NCBI GenBank assembly: GCA_963596005.1
Contig: CAVBJF010000005.1
Location: forward strand, 1-64,000
DNA length: 64,000 nt
Reading direction: 5' to 3'
From: Gallibacter pasteurianus_A
GTDB taxonomy: Bacteria > Bacillota > Clostridia > Peptostreptococcales > Anaerovoracaceae
Position 1 is the stretch's first letter. Every line of letters starts with the position of its first letter. The position numbers and the translations under genes were made by a program. Of this stretch, positions 9,027 through 17,958 are shown one piece after another. The notes under the pieces are model-generated. The model was given only the letters and a program-made list of their open reading frames with translations, was not told the origin of the DNA and did not search any database.

Positions 9027-9802
9027 AGATAGGTTTTATAGGATATGGCAATATGGCGCAGGCTATTGCTACAGGTCTTGTGGAAAAAAAGGTTTTTGAG
9101 CCAAAGGATGTGTTTGCCTCGGCAAGAGATTTTGCAAAACTTGAAAAAAATACGAAAAAAATAGGTATAAATGCGTGTAAAGATAATCTTGAAACTGTAA
9201 AAAATGCCGATATTGTGATTTTAGCCGTAAAGCCAAATCAAATTAAAAATGTTGTCAGACCGCTCAGTGCTGAGCTACAAAAAAAGATTGTTATTTCAAT
9301 TGCGGCAGGCATATTCTTTGACGAATACGAAGAAATGTTTAAAAGCGGTACTCATCATATTTCAGTAATGCCAAATACGCCGATAGGAGCGTGCGACGGC
9401 ATATTAGTATGTGAAAGTAAAAATTCGCTCGATGAAAAAGAGATAGAAAACTTCCGGAAGATATTTGAAAAAATAGCTTTGATAGAGTTTGTAGACACAG
9501 ATCATTTCTCGGTAGCAGGTACTCTTGCAGGTTGTAGCCCGGCATTTACAGCTATGTTTATGGAAGCACTCAGTGATGCGGCTGTGAAATACGGACTCGA
9601 TAGGAAGACATCATATAGACTTGCCGCACAGGTTATAAAGGGCACAGGAAGTCTTTATTTAAAAGAGGGAAAGGAGCCTGCAAGGATGAAAGATGCGGTT
9701 TGCTCCCCGGGCGGTACGACTATAAAAGGCGTTACCGCACTTGAAAAGAATGGATTTAGGAATGCCGTTATACAGTCTATCGATGCGATAGAAGGGAAAT
9801 AG
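9023..9802 (+). CDS. proC: Pyrroline-5-carboxylate reductase
   Basis: A 259-residue ProC of normal length. It reduces 1-pyrroline-5-carboxylate to proline with NAD(P)H in the cytosol. The Rossmann motif GFIGYGNMAQAI covers residues 3-14, AVKPNQ is near 68-73, MPNTP near 115-119, and the C-terminal dimer segment shows the conserved DAVCSPGGTTIKG stretch near 225-237. The start overlaps the lipid kinase stop (ATGA), with GAGGGAGG 12 bases upstream. No other proline genes (proA, proB) are nearby. Its last 26 bases overlap the 3' end of the leftward rluD-like gene. Confidence 0.95.
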   Translation: MKIGFIGYGNMAQAIATGLVEKKVFEPKDVFASARDFAKLEKNTKKIGINACKDNLETVKNADIVILAVKPNQIKNVVRPLSAELQKKIVISIAAGIFFDEYEEMFKSGTHHISVMPNTPIGACDGILVCESKNSLDEKEIENFRKIFEKIALIEFVDTDHFSVAGTLAGCSPAFTAMFMEALSDAAVKYGLDRKTSYRLAAQVIKGTGSLYLKEGKEPARMKDAVCSPGGTTIKGVTALEKNGFRNAVIQSIDAIEGK

Positions 9803-10847
9803 CGGATTTGAAATCGTCAGGCGCTGGAGCGTTTAGCTCCAGAGACTTTCCGCTTACAGGATGGTAAAAGGAAAGCCTCTGCGCATGCAGAGCCTGACGA
9901 TTTATGATATCCGAAGCAGTCCCATATAGTGTATCTCCAACAATCGGATATCCTATATGAGATAAATGCACTCTTATCTGATGAGTTCTGCCCGTTTCAA
10001 GGCGGAGCCTTAAAAGAGTAAAACCTGCCTCGTGTACAATTGGATTTTCTTCATCATTTTTAGAAAGATATTCGTATAATTTTTGCTTTTCCGGATGCTC
10101 TGCCAGAAACTCCCTTTGTCTGGTAGCAAATTCCATTGAAAGCCTTTCATCTAAAGCTGTTCTGTCAATAGGATTTGAGACAGAATTTTTTTGCGGTAAA
10201 AAACGCTGACATACTTCATAATGAGTAACACAAGGCGAACCACTCGCCATGACCTTTCTCTTGATACCGATATCATCAGGGCGACCTATCGGTAAATCGA
10301 CAGTACCCTGATTTTCTTTAACAATTCCGTGGACTAATGCGATATATTGCTTTACCACTTGATCATTTTTCATTTGCCTTGAAATGCTGTCTTGGCAGTG
10401 CGAATTTTTGCCAACGACAACAAGTCCTGAGGTATCGCGGTCGAGCCTGTTTACAAATCTAAACTTGAAGCTCTGCCTTGTCACAAGGCAGTAATTGGCA
10501 AGGCCGTTTGCAAGCGTATCATCCGGGTGGCTTGCTGTTGGATGGACTATGATGCCTGGCTGTTTATTTATAACGAGCATATCATTATCTTCATAGATTA
10601 TATCAAGAGGAATATCCTTTGGCTTGAAGTTGCTTTTTTCCTCGGGGATTTTAACGGTCACTACATCTCCCGGTTTTGGGACGATCCAGCCCGGAACGCT
10701 CTCGCCATTTAGATATACGCTGTTATTTTTCTTTATTTTAGATATGAGCCTGGATGAAAACTTAAAATGAATTCGCAAAATATTTTTTATTGCGAATTCG
10801 TTTTTAAAATCTTCATTTGTAACTGTATATTTAAAATCGCTGTGCAT
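9777..10847 (-). CDS. RluA/RluD family 23S rRNA pseudouridine synthase with insertion
   Basis: A leftward 356-residue pseudouridine synthase. An N-terminal S4-like RNA-binding part is followed by the catalytic core with RLDRDTSG (catalytic Asp) near the middle and LETGRTHQIRVHLSH in the last third. Between the strand ending CQRFL and the strand starting GFTLL there is a charged insertion of about 57 residues absent from typical RluD enzymes of about 300 residues. I place the start at 10847 because GAGGAG lies just upstream of that ATG; the earlier in-frame ATG at 10859 is part of that ribosome binding site. It is the last gene of pepF-nadK-rluD-like and is directly adjacent to nadK. Which uridine it modifies is unknown. 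Confidence 0.88.
   Translation of the reverse strand: MHSDFKYTVTNEDFKNEFAIKNILRIHFKFSSRLISKIKKNNSVYLNGESVPGWIVPKPGDVVTVKIPEEKSNFKPKDIPLDIIYEDNDMLVINKQPGIIVHPTASHPDDTLANGLANYCLVTRQSFKFRFVNRLDRDTSGLVVVGKNSHCQDSISRQMKNDQVVKQYIALVHGIVKENQGTVDLPIGRPDDIGIKRKVMASGSPCVTHYEVCQRFLPQKNSVSNPIDRTALDERLSMEFATRQREFLAEHPEKQKLYEYLSKNDEENPIVHEAGFTLLRLRLETGRTHQIRVHLSHIGYPIVGDTLYGTASDIINRQALHAQRLSFYHPVSGKSLELNAPAPDDFKSAISLLSHR
9811..9903. other. Multi-branched inverted-repeat structure (possible structured RNA)
   Basis: A 12-base perfect inverted repeat, AAATCGTCAGGC at 9811-9822 and GCCTGACGATTT at 9892-9903, encloses three more hairpins. They are CTGGAGC/GCTCCAG at 9824-9842 with a five-base loop, CTTTCC/GGAAAG at 9846-9875 with an inner TTAC/GTAA, and TCTGC/GCAGA at 9878-9891 with a GCAT loop. 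Together they draw a four-way junction. The region encodes the C-terminal end of the rluD-like protein on the minus strand and lies in the 3' flank of proC on the plus strand. No T run follows, so a simple terminator is unlikely. RNA function is inference. Confidence 0.55.
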
Positions 10848-10859
10848 AAAGCTCCTCAT

Positions 10860-11666
10860 TTATAAAAATTTAGTCTTTATCTTATTCCAAAAATCATATG
10901 TTTCAAAGCGCAGGAGGTTTATTTCCGTCTCAGATACACCTACCTTTATGCTTTCTACATCATCAAAGGTTGTACATTCTCCGTCTGAGAGAATATTAGT
11001 CGCTTCACCGTGGGAGATTGGTACTACATCGAGATGCAAATCGTGCGGCAATAATATACTCGATGTAAACGAGCGATAAGCGGTCGTATTCATCGGAGCA
11101 ATCGGCGTTACCTGCAACAGATCGAGGCGTGGATCGACGATTGCACCGCCTATCGAGTAGTTATAAGCGGTAGAGCCTGCAGAGGTTGCAATAACAAGTC
11201 CGTCGCCGCTGAAGTTTTCGATGAAGCTTCCATCTATGGAAAGTGCAAGGTGAGCAGACAAGTAGTTGTCGCTTCGTATAATTATTTCATTTAAAGCTTT
11301 AATTGTGGATCGTTCGCCCGTCTTTGAGACAACGATAGCTTCAACAGTTGTAAGTGGCTGCAGTCTGTATTTCCCCGTCTCATAATTTGAAATGAATTCA
11401 TCCAGTTTGTGTGATTCAACCTCCTGGAAAAATCCAAGATGACCTGTATTTATACCTATTACAGGCACTTTCGGAAAATTAAATTTATGGAGGGCGTCAA
11501 GCATTGCACCGTCACCGCCTATACAGATGAGAAGTCCTGTGTTATTTTCTATTATATCGTTTAAGACATATCCTTTCTTTTTCAGCTTTGCAGACAACTC
11601 TTCAAATGTCTTTTTTGAAGCATCAGTTTCGTTAGAATGTATGCAAATACCTTTAGTTGAAGTCAT
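10860..11666 (-). CDS. nadK: NAD kinase
   Basis: A leftward 268-residue NAD kinase (PpnK), which makes NADP from NAD with ATP or polyphosphate. The GGDG motif appears as CIGGDGAMLDA near residues 48-58, NTGHLGF near 73-79, the conserved NEIIIRS near 125-131, and GDGLVIATSAGSTAYN near 155-170. Length matches the family. AAAGGAG lies seven bases before the ATG. The stop codon directly abuts the earliest in-frame ATG of the downstream rluD-like gene, while 39 bases separate it from pepF upstream. The three genes are probably one leftward transcript. Confidence 0.94.
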   Translation of the reverse strand: MTSTKGICIHSNETDASKKTFEELSAKLKKKGYVLNDIIENNTGLLICIGGDGAMLDALHKFNFPKVPVIGINTGHLGFFQEVESHKLDEFISNYETGKYRLQPLTTVEAIVVSKTGERSTIKALNEIIIRSDNYLSAHLALSIDGSFIENFSGDGLVIATSAGSTAYNYSIGGAIVDPRLDLLQVTPIAPMNTTAYRSFTSSILLPHDLHLDVVPISHGEATNILSDGECTTFDDVESIKVGVSETEINLLRFETYDFWNKIKTKFL

Positions 11667-11705
11667 TTTATTTCTCCTTTGGAAATGCAGCTTATGATTA
11701 ACGGA

Positions 11706-13493
11706 TTATACGAGCTTTTCGAGGTCGTCAACCAAGCCCTTAAAAACATCCATAGCTTTTTGTATTGGTTCTTTTTTACCCATATCTACTCCTGCAATCT
11801 TCAGAAGCTCGATAGGGTGGTTACTACTGCCTGTTTTCAAAAATTTCAGATAGTCTTCGGGACCGTCGCTTAAAATTTTATCTGAAATAGCAGCTGCGGC
11901 ACAGTATCCGGTTGCATATTTGTATACATAAAATGCGTTGTAAAAATGCGGTATACGGGCCCATTCGTATTTTATAAAGTCATCCTGACAAACAGCATCG
12001 CCAAAATATAGCTTATTTAATTTGCCATAATAATCACACATCGATTGTGCTGTAATAGGAATGCCTTGCTCAAGTGTTTCATGCGACCATTTTTCAAACT
12101 CTGCAAACATCGTCTGCCTGAATACGGTAGTTCTGAATTCCTCTATGTGGTAATTCAAAAGATATTTTTGCATTTCCTTTGAAAGCTCTGTCTTATAGAG
12201 GTGCTTTATCAAAAGGTTTTCGTTTACCGTAGATGCGACTTCTGCTGTGAAGATGCTATGGTCGCCGTATATATAAGGCTGAGCATTCCTCGTATAAAAG
12301 CTATGCATCGAATGTCCCATTTCATGCACTAGTGTGAAAACATCCTTTAGCGTACTCGAAAAATTCATAAGAATATAAGGCATAGAGTCGTAGCTTCCAA
12401 AGCTGTATGCTCCACTTGTCTTTCCGGGAGTTTCATATACATCTACCCAGCGTGCAGCAAGACCGTTTTTCATATTGTTGATATAATCATCGCCGAGAGG
12501 AGCAAGGGCTTTTTCCATATAAAGCTTCGCGTCCTCAAAGGATATTTCCTTTTGTGGTAGTCTTACAAGCGGCACATAGACATCGTACATATTAAGAGTA
12601 TCGACGCCTAATATTTTCTTTCTTAGATCCATATATCTGTAAAGATCCGGGAGGCTATTATGAATGACATCTATGAGATTGTCATATACCTCGCAAGGTA
12701 CATTGTCACCTGAAAGTGAAGCCTCAATAGCGGATGGATACCTTCGCAGACGTGCAGTAACCACATCTCTTTTAGCGTTATAGCTGTATGTTGTCGATAT
12801 CGTATTTATCAGCTTCTTATATGAAGTATACATTCTTTCATAAGCATTTTTGCGAAGAGTGCGGTCGTGCCCCTCCATATATGTTATGTAATTGCCATGT
12901 GTCAGTGGCAGACTGTTACCGTCGGCAGCAGATACAGCGCCAAAGTCCATATCAGCATTATTTAGCATCGTAAAGATGTCGTTTGTAGCCGATGTCACCT
13001 CGCCAAGCTGTGCGAGTAGGCTTTCCTCTTTTTCAGAAAGTATATGCTCTTTTTCCTTAAAGGCACACTCAATCATAAATTTATATGTGCCAAGCTCCTC
13101 ATTTTCAGCGATATATCCGTATATGAACTTTTCATCGCAGGACAAAAGCTCCGGTATAAAAAAAGATATAAGCGTGCTTGCTTTGGAAAGTGCATTTTGT
13201 ACCTTGTCACACAGTGCCTGGTATTTTTCGCAGGTATTGTCTTCATCTCGTCTCATACGTGCATAGACGAAAGCCTTTTCGAGCTTTTGCCATATAAAAT
13301 CACGGGCTTTTAAAGCTTCTAAAAGCGTTTTACCGTCATTTGCAAGCTTTCCCTTAAATTTGGAAAAATCTTCTGCCTCTTTTAATGCAATTTTTATATC
13401 TTCATTCCAGAGCTTTTCATCGGGATACATCTTTTCTATGTCCCATTTATATTTTTTGTCTATTTCGCTTCTCTTTTTAGGAGTTTTATTCAT
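11706..13493 (-). CDS. pepF: Oligoendopeptidase F (M3 family)
   Basis: A leftward 595-residue M3B metallopeptidase that cleaves short peptides in the cytosol. The zinc motif HEMGHS, with the surrounding TLVHEMGHSMHSFY, lies near residues 385-398, and the third ligand glutamate follows in the FTAEVASTVNE segment near 413-423. The N-terminal helical domain and the overall length match PepF. GGAGGTAATCG precedes the start. It is the first gene of pepF-nadK-rluD-like and diverges from murI with 89 bases between them. Confidence 0.95.
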   Translation of the reverse strand: MNKTPKKRSEIDKKYKWDIEKMYPDEKLWNEDIKIALKEAEDFSKFKGKLANDGKTLLEALKARDFIWQKLEKAFVYARMRRDEDNTCEKYQALCDKVQNALSKASTLISFFIPELLSCDEKFIYGYIAENEELGTYKFMIECAFKEKEHILSEKEESLLAQLGEVTSATNDIFTMLNNADMDFGAVSAADGNSLPLTHGNYITYMEGHDRTLRKNAYERMYTSYKKLINTISTTYSYNAKRDVVTARLRRYPSAIEASLSGDNVPCEVYDNLIDVIHNSLPDLYRYMDLRKKILGVDTLNMYDVYVPLVRLPQKEISFEDAKLYMEKALAPLGDDYINNMKNGLAARWVDVYETPGKTSGAYSFGSYDSMPYILMNFSSTLKDVFTLVHEMGHSMHSFYTRNAQPYIYGDHSIFTAEVASTVNENLLIKHLYKTELSKEMQKYLLNYHIEEFRTTVFRQTMFAEFEKWSHETLEQGIPITAQSMCDYYGKLNKLYFGDAVCQDDFIKYEWARIPHFYNAFYVYKYATGYCAAAAISDKILSDGPEDYLKFLKTGSSNHPIELLKIAGVDMGKKEPIQKAMDVFKGLVDDLEKLV

Positions 13494-13532
13494 CGATTAC
13501 CTCCGCTGTTTATTTACTTTGAAGTGCCTTTG

Positions 13533-13560
13533 TTGTAAAATAATATATTGACAGTATAAC
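13533..13560 (+). promoter_or_regulatory. Candidate promoter for murI
   Basis: TTGTAA at 13533-13538, a 16-base spacer and TATAAC at 13555-13560 lie in the 89-base gap between divergent pepF and murI. The predicted start is about 15 bases before the murI start codon. The -35 box is only a partial match. Confidence 0.35.
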
Positions 13561-13582
13561 ATAAATTCGAAAGGAAATAAAA

Positions 13583-14401
13583 ATGGATAATAGACCAATC
13601 GGCTTTTTTGATTCGGGTCTCGGAGGCTTGACTTGCATCACTCCGTTGATGAAAAAGCTTCCCGAAGAAAGAATTATATATTATGGCGATACGGCGAGGA
13701 CTCCATATGGCTCTAAAGCCGTTTCGACTATACGCACATTTTCTATGCAGATAGCGGATTTTTTGGTGCAAAACGATGTTAAGATGATAGTTATTGCGTG
13801 TAATACGGTAAGTGCTACCTGCCTTGACGATTTGCGAAAGAGATTTCCTGACATTCCTATAATAAGCGTTATAGAGCCTGCGGCAACATATGTATCGGAG
13901 GCTTGTGGTATCGGCGACAAGATAGGTGTTATAGGAACAAAGGTAACTATCGCAAGCGGTGCATATAAAAAGTCGATAAATAGATTAAATCCGTCATTAT
14001 CGGTGTATGAAAAAGCATGTCCTGCCTTTGTATCGTTGATTGAGGAAGGTATCATACAAAACGATATTATGGATTTGACGATTGAATATTATATGCAGGA
14101 TTTTATTCTGGAAAACAGGATAAATACGATAGTGCTCGGTTGCACACATTATCCGCTTATAGCTTCAAATATAAAGAGATTGTTTCCTAATCTTAAAATC
14201 ATAAATCCGTCAGAAACTGTGACAAGGAAGATAGAGCAAATACTTTCGGAAAAAGGTATGCTTGCGAAAAACTCAAAATACGAAAGCACATTTTATGCAA
14301 GCGACCTGTCGGAAAACTTCTTAAATATGATTGACAGAATTTTTGAAGACAGCGATGTAAAGGTTAAATTTAAAAATTTAGAAAGCATTTCGGAAAAATA
14401 A
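13583..14401 (+). CDS. murI: Glutamate racemase
   Basis: A 272-residue MurI, which makes D-glutamate for peptidoglycan. The N-terminal substrate loop DSGLGGLTC is at residues 8-16, the first catalytic cysteine is in IACNTVSA near 72-79 and the second in LGCTHYPL near 182-189. YGDTARTPYG, also typical, is near 34-43. Length is normal. GAAAGGA lies just before the ATG. It heads a long rightward run of closely spaced genes that reaches trmL, but neighbours have unrelated functions. Confidence 0.95.
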   Translation: MDNRPIGFFDSGLGGLTCITPLMKKLPEERIIYYGDTARTPYGSKAVSTIRTFSMQIADFLVQNDVKMIVIACNTVSATCLDDLRKRFPDIPIISVIEPAATYVSEACGIGDKIGVIGTKVTIASGAYKKSINRLNPSLSVYEKACPAFVSLIEEGIIQNDIMDLTIEYYMQDFILENRINTIVLGCTHYPLIASNIKRLFPNLKIINPSETVTRKIEQILSEKGMLAKNSKYESTFYASDLSENFLNMIDRIFEDSDVKVKFKNLESISEK

Positions 14402-14444
14402 AGCATAAGGAATAAATATTGTTACAAAGATGAAGGAGAGATCT

Positions 14445-15032
14445 ATGGATTATGAAAAATTGCTAAAAATGCTTGATATAAGTGAGGCAGAAGAATTTCA
14501 ATATTTCGAAAACTTCGCTGATTTAGTTGAAGCAAGCGAAGAAGTGCAAGATGAGGCACTTTATAAGCTTTTTGCGGAGGTAAATACAGGTGAAGTAGCA
14601 GAAATTATAGAAAATTATTTTGATGATATAGCAAATGCTCTCCCAGACGAGTCGACCGATATATATACGCTTATAGAAACTATAAAATTGGCTTTAGTCG
14701 GACTTTTACACGCTGTAGAAAATGATGAGACGGCGCTTGTGCATTTTTGCGATGAACTAAACGATTTCAAAACTTGGTATTCAAATGACTCAAAGGTTGA
14801 ATGCAAAGATATAGAGGGTGGAAAGAAAGAAATTCTTTGTCTTAGAGATGCACTTTCACTTTGCAGGATAGAAAGACTTGAAGGGGACAAATATAGATAT
14901 GATTTTGAGCATTGTTTGGATTATCAGATAAATGAATATATTATGAGCTATGCAGATATGGCAAATGGATTTGATGACGAAGATAACGAATTTGATGATA
15001 GCGATGCGATGGACGATATTATGGGTATATAA
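14445..15032 (+). CDS. Acidic protein of unknown function
   Basis: I do not recognise this 195-residue protein. It is strongly acidic, predicted mostly helical, without signal peptide or membrane helix, and ends in an Asp/Glu-rich tail (DDEDNEFDDSD). Cysteines occur at scattered sites without a metal motif. I place the start at 14445 because AAGGAGAG lies seven bases upstream; the earlier in-frame ATG at 14430 overlaps that site. It lies 43 bases after murI and 15 before rarD, so it is probably co-transcribed. Ordinary codon use and a clear ribosome binding site support it as a real gene. Confidence 0.72.
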   Translation: MDYEKLLKMLDISEAEEFQYFENFADLVEASEEVQDEALYKLFAEVNTGEVAEIIENYFDDIANALPDESTDIYTLIETIKLALVGLLHAVENDETALVHFCDELNDFKTWYSNDSKVECKDIEGGKKEILCLRDALSLCRIERLEGDKYRYDFEHCLDYQINEYIMSYADMANGFDDEDNEFDDSDAMDDIMGI

Positions 15033-15047
15033 AAACAAGGAGGTAAA

Positions 15048-15947
15048 ATGCAGAAGAATTATAAACTTGGTATGATTGCAGCCACAAGTTGCTCCTTTTT
15101 ATGGGGACTTTTACCAATATATTGGAAATCGCTAGTGCCTATTTCATCATCGGTAATTATCATATACAGAATATTTTGGGTAGGAGTGGTTTCTTTTATT
15201 ATATCATTAAAATTGTATGGTATAAAAAAAATTAAAGAACCGTTAAGAGATAAAAAGACCGCATTAAAATTTTTACTTGCAGGCATAATTATTACCGCTA
15301 ACTGGAGCATATATATCTGGGCGGTGAATGCAGGATTTGTGATACAGACAAGTATCGGATATTACATAGAACCGATAGTCGTTAGTGTATTTGGAATAGT
15401 ATTTTTTAAAGAAAAGATTACAAAATACAACTTAGCGGCATTTATCTTTGCTATTGTCGGTATCGCAATAGTTTTGATTCACTTCGGACAATTGCCGACT
15501 ATTGCAATACTTCTTGCGCTCACATTTGCAACGTATGCTGCGCTTAAAAAAAGCTTCAATGTAGAGTCGATCCTATCTCTATTATATGAGACGATATTCT
15601 TTGCACCTATAGCACTTGCAGTCATTATTTATCTCGAATGCATCGGTAAGGGAGCCATAGGCACATGTGAGCCTTATCAATATGGATTGTTGATGCTTAC
15701 AGGAGTTGCAACCGCCGTACCACTTGGACTTTTTGCTGTGGGAGCAAATAATTTGCCGCTTGTCACTCTCGGAGTTACACAGTATATATCGCCGACGATA
15801 GCGTTGCTTCTTGGCATATACGCATTTGGAGAACCGTTTGACGGTGTACAGCTTATAGCGTTTGGTGTTATATGGCTGGGACTTATTATATTTACGATAG
15901 GCGAATACAAGACGTTAAAACGCTCAAATCAAATAGAAAAAAGCTAA
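15048..15947 (+). CDS. rarD: RarD-type EamA family transporter
   Basis: A 299-residue inner-membrane protein with about ten hydrophobic helices in two EamA/DMT repeats. The opening GMIAATSCSFLWGLLPIYWK and the later SIGYYIEPIVVSVFG and LGVTQYISPTIALLLG are characteristic of the RarD subgroup, which is related to chloramphenicol-sensitive protein RarD. Members are drug/metabolite transporters; the substrate is not known. AAGGAGG sits five bases before the ATG. It follows the acidic orphan by 15 bases in the murI run. Confidence 0.88.
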   Translation: MQKNYKLGMIAATSCSFLWGLLPIYWKSLVPISSSVIIIYRIFWVGVVSFIISLKLYGIKKIKEPLRDKKTALKFLLAGIIITANWSIYIWAVNAGFVIQTSIGYYIEPIVVSVFGIVFFKEKITKYNLAAFIFAIVGIAIVLIHFGQLPTIAILLALTFATYAALKKSFNVESILSLLYETIFFAPIALAVIIYLECIGKGAIGTCEPYQYGLLMLTGVATAVPLGLFAVGANNLPLVTLGVTQYISPTIALLLGIYAFGEPFDGVQLIAFGVIWLGLIIFTIGEYKTLKRSNQIEKS

Positions 15948-15987
15948 AAGGTATAAGTAGCAGATAGAAAAGAGAAGGAAAAATTAA

Positions 15988-17934
15988 ATGAAAAATGAAA
16001 ACAAGTTAAATCCTTTTAAAATAGCATTTTTATATATAGGAACAATGCTCGGAGCCGGGATGGCATCAGGAAGAGAGCTTTGGCAGTTTTTTGGTGTTTT
16101 TGGCGAAAAGGGTGTATTTGGAATATTCATATTGGGCATAATGTACGTTTTAATAGCGGTTATGTCAGGCATATTAGCAAAATTAAAAAGAACCTCAGAT
16201 ATGGGACGAATTATATCTCCTGTGGATACAAAAAAAGTGGTTTCCGCAATAGGATATATTATCGCAGCGTTGTTACTTGTAGCACTTGTCACTATGAGTG
16301 CGGCAATGGGATCGCTTTTTAGGCAGGAGCTTGGAATAAATAAAATAATAGGAAATATGCTGTTGATTTTTTTGGTTACAATAACTGTCATTGGTGGCTT
16401 TGACAAAGTGCAAAAAATGATAGACCTATTGACACCTATTGTTATGCTATTTGTGATTATAATTGCAATAATAATTTTAGCCGATGATATTCCAAAGGAT
16501 GTTATTCAGCAGGCGCCGGAAAAGAGTATGTGGACCCCAACTTGGCTAATCGCAGCAATTCTATACAGCTTATTTTGTGGAATATCCGTAATACCGATAA
16601 ATGCGACGGCAGCTGCAAAAGCAAAGAATTTTAAAACTGCGATCATAGGCTCTATGTTGGGCGGCTTAGGTCTTTTTGTGCTGGCATTTTTAATATACAA
16701 GGCGCTTATGACAGACCCGGGGTATGTACAGGCTATGGATCTGCCTATGCTTGCTCTTATAAAAAAACGTAGTATAGGACTTGCCATAGCATTTATATTT
16801 ATAATGGCATTTGCAATATATTCATCTGCGGCGGGTAATTTTTATGGCTTTACTACAAAATTGCGTGATGATGAGAACAAAAATAAAAAAATCATATTGT
16901 TTGCAAGTGGGGCGTTTGTACTTAGCCTTTTCGGCTTTAAAAATATAGTAAGCTATATATTCCCACTAATAGGAGCTGTTGGCCTTTTAGCATTTGTGCT
17001 GTTATCCATAAATTTCTTTAAGCTTTTTGTTGTAAATTTTGTTACAACACAGGAAAGAAATAAATTCAAATTTCCAAAAGGTGCGATAAATATGACTACT
17101 GGCAGAGGTGGTGCAAGCATACTATTTATAGGTTCGGAAAAGACAGCACTCGCAGACTGTGGTAATGCTTATTGTGGTGAAGAACTTGTAGAAAAGCTAA
17201 AGAAAGAGCTAAATGGCAGACCTCTTGATTATCTGCTTCTGAGCCATACTCACTATGACCATGTAGGTGCACTTCCAAGCCTCAGGAAAGAATGGCCAAA
17301 TCTAAAAGTTGTCAGCAACGAGCATGGCAAAGGGGTATTTGAAAGACCGGGGGCGTTAAAAGCTATCAAAGCAAGGGGCGAAGATGCACTGAAGCTCTTT
17401 GGAGACGAAAATTCTACACCCGTTACTACAGACGGCATATGGGTAGATGTAGTCGTAAAGGATGGAGATGTTATAGATCTTGGAGATAAAAAGGTCAATG
17501 TTTTGGAAACACCGGGACATACAAGAGATTCGATAACATACTGTATTGAGCCGCTTGGCATAATGCTTGCCTCAGAAAGTGTGGGGATTCTGGAAAGAAA
17601 GGGCATGTGCCATCCGGCAATATTGCAAAGTTATGAGGATGCGGTAGCTTCTATAGAAAAGTGTAGAAATTATAAACCAAAGAGAGTTATCATTTCACAT
17701 TATGGAGTGGTTCCGGCAAGTTATAATGAAAAGATGTGGGATATGCTACAAAGAGAGGCGAAGGTCGAGAGAGCTGTCATAACCGAGGCGTGGAGAGACG
17801 GCAAGACAGAAAAAGAAATCCTCGATATGATGATAGATAGATATTTCTATGAGGGAAGAAGAATGGAGCAACCTATAGAAGCGTTTAAAATCAATATGAT
17901 ATGCACGATTAGGCTTTATGAGTCAAGGGCATAA
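15988..17934 (+). CDS. YkvI-like membrane transporter fused to MBL-fold hydrolase
   Basis: This 648-residue protein joins two families in one frame. Residues 1-350 form about ten membrane helices of the YkvI type (APC superfamily), starting with the signature GAGMASGRELWQFF near 14-27. Residues 369-648 form a metallo-beta-lactamase fold: SHTHYDHVG near 415-423, GHTRDS near 510-515 and SHYGV near 570-574 supply metal ligands. The linker is short and basic. An internal ATG at 17092 with AAAGGTG eight bases upstream could start the hydrolase alone, so it may be made both as a fusion and separately. A second, unfused YkvI-like gene lies at 49415. Substrate and reaction are unknown. RBS AGAAGGA precedes the start. 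Confidence 0.8.
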   Translation: MKNENKLNPFKIAFLYIGTMLGAGMASGRELWQFFGVFGEKGVFGIFILGIMYVLIAVMSGILAKLKRTSDMGRIISPVDTKKVVSAIGYIIAALLLVALVTMSAAMGSLFRQELGINKIIGNMLLIFLVTITVIGGFDKVQKMIDLLTPIVMLFVIIIAIIILADDIPKDVIQQAPEKSMWTPTWLIAAILYSLFCGISVIPINATAAAKAKNFKTAIIGSMLGGLGLFVLAFLIYKALMTDPGYVQAMDLPMLALIKKRSIGLAIAFIFIMAFAIYSSAAGNFYGFTTKLRDDENKNKKIILFASGAFVLSLFGFKNIVSYIFPLIGAVGLLAFVLLSINFFKLFVVNFVTTQERNKFKFPKGAINMTTGRGGASILFIGSEKTALADCGNAYCGEELVEKLKKELNGRPLDYLLLSHTHYDHVGALPSLRKEWPNLKVVSNEHGKGVFERPGALKAIKARGEDALKLFGDENSTPVTTDGIWVDVVVKDGDVIDLGDKKVNVLETPGHTRDSITYCIEPLGIMLASESVGILERKGMCHPAILQSYEDAVASIEKCRNYKPKRVIISHYGVVPASYNEKMWDMLQREAKVERAVITEAWRDGKTEKEILDMMIDRYFYEGRRMEQPIEAFKINMICTIRLYESRA

Positions 17935-17958
17935 GATAGAATTGAAAGGAATTTATAA

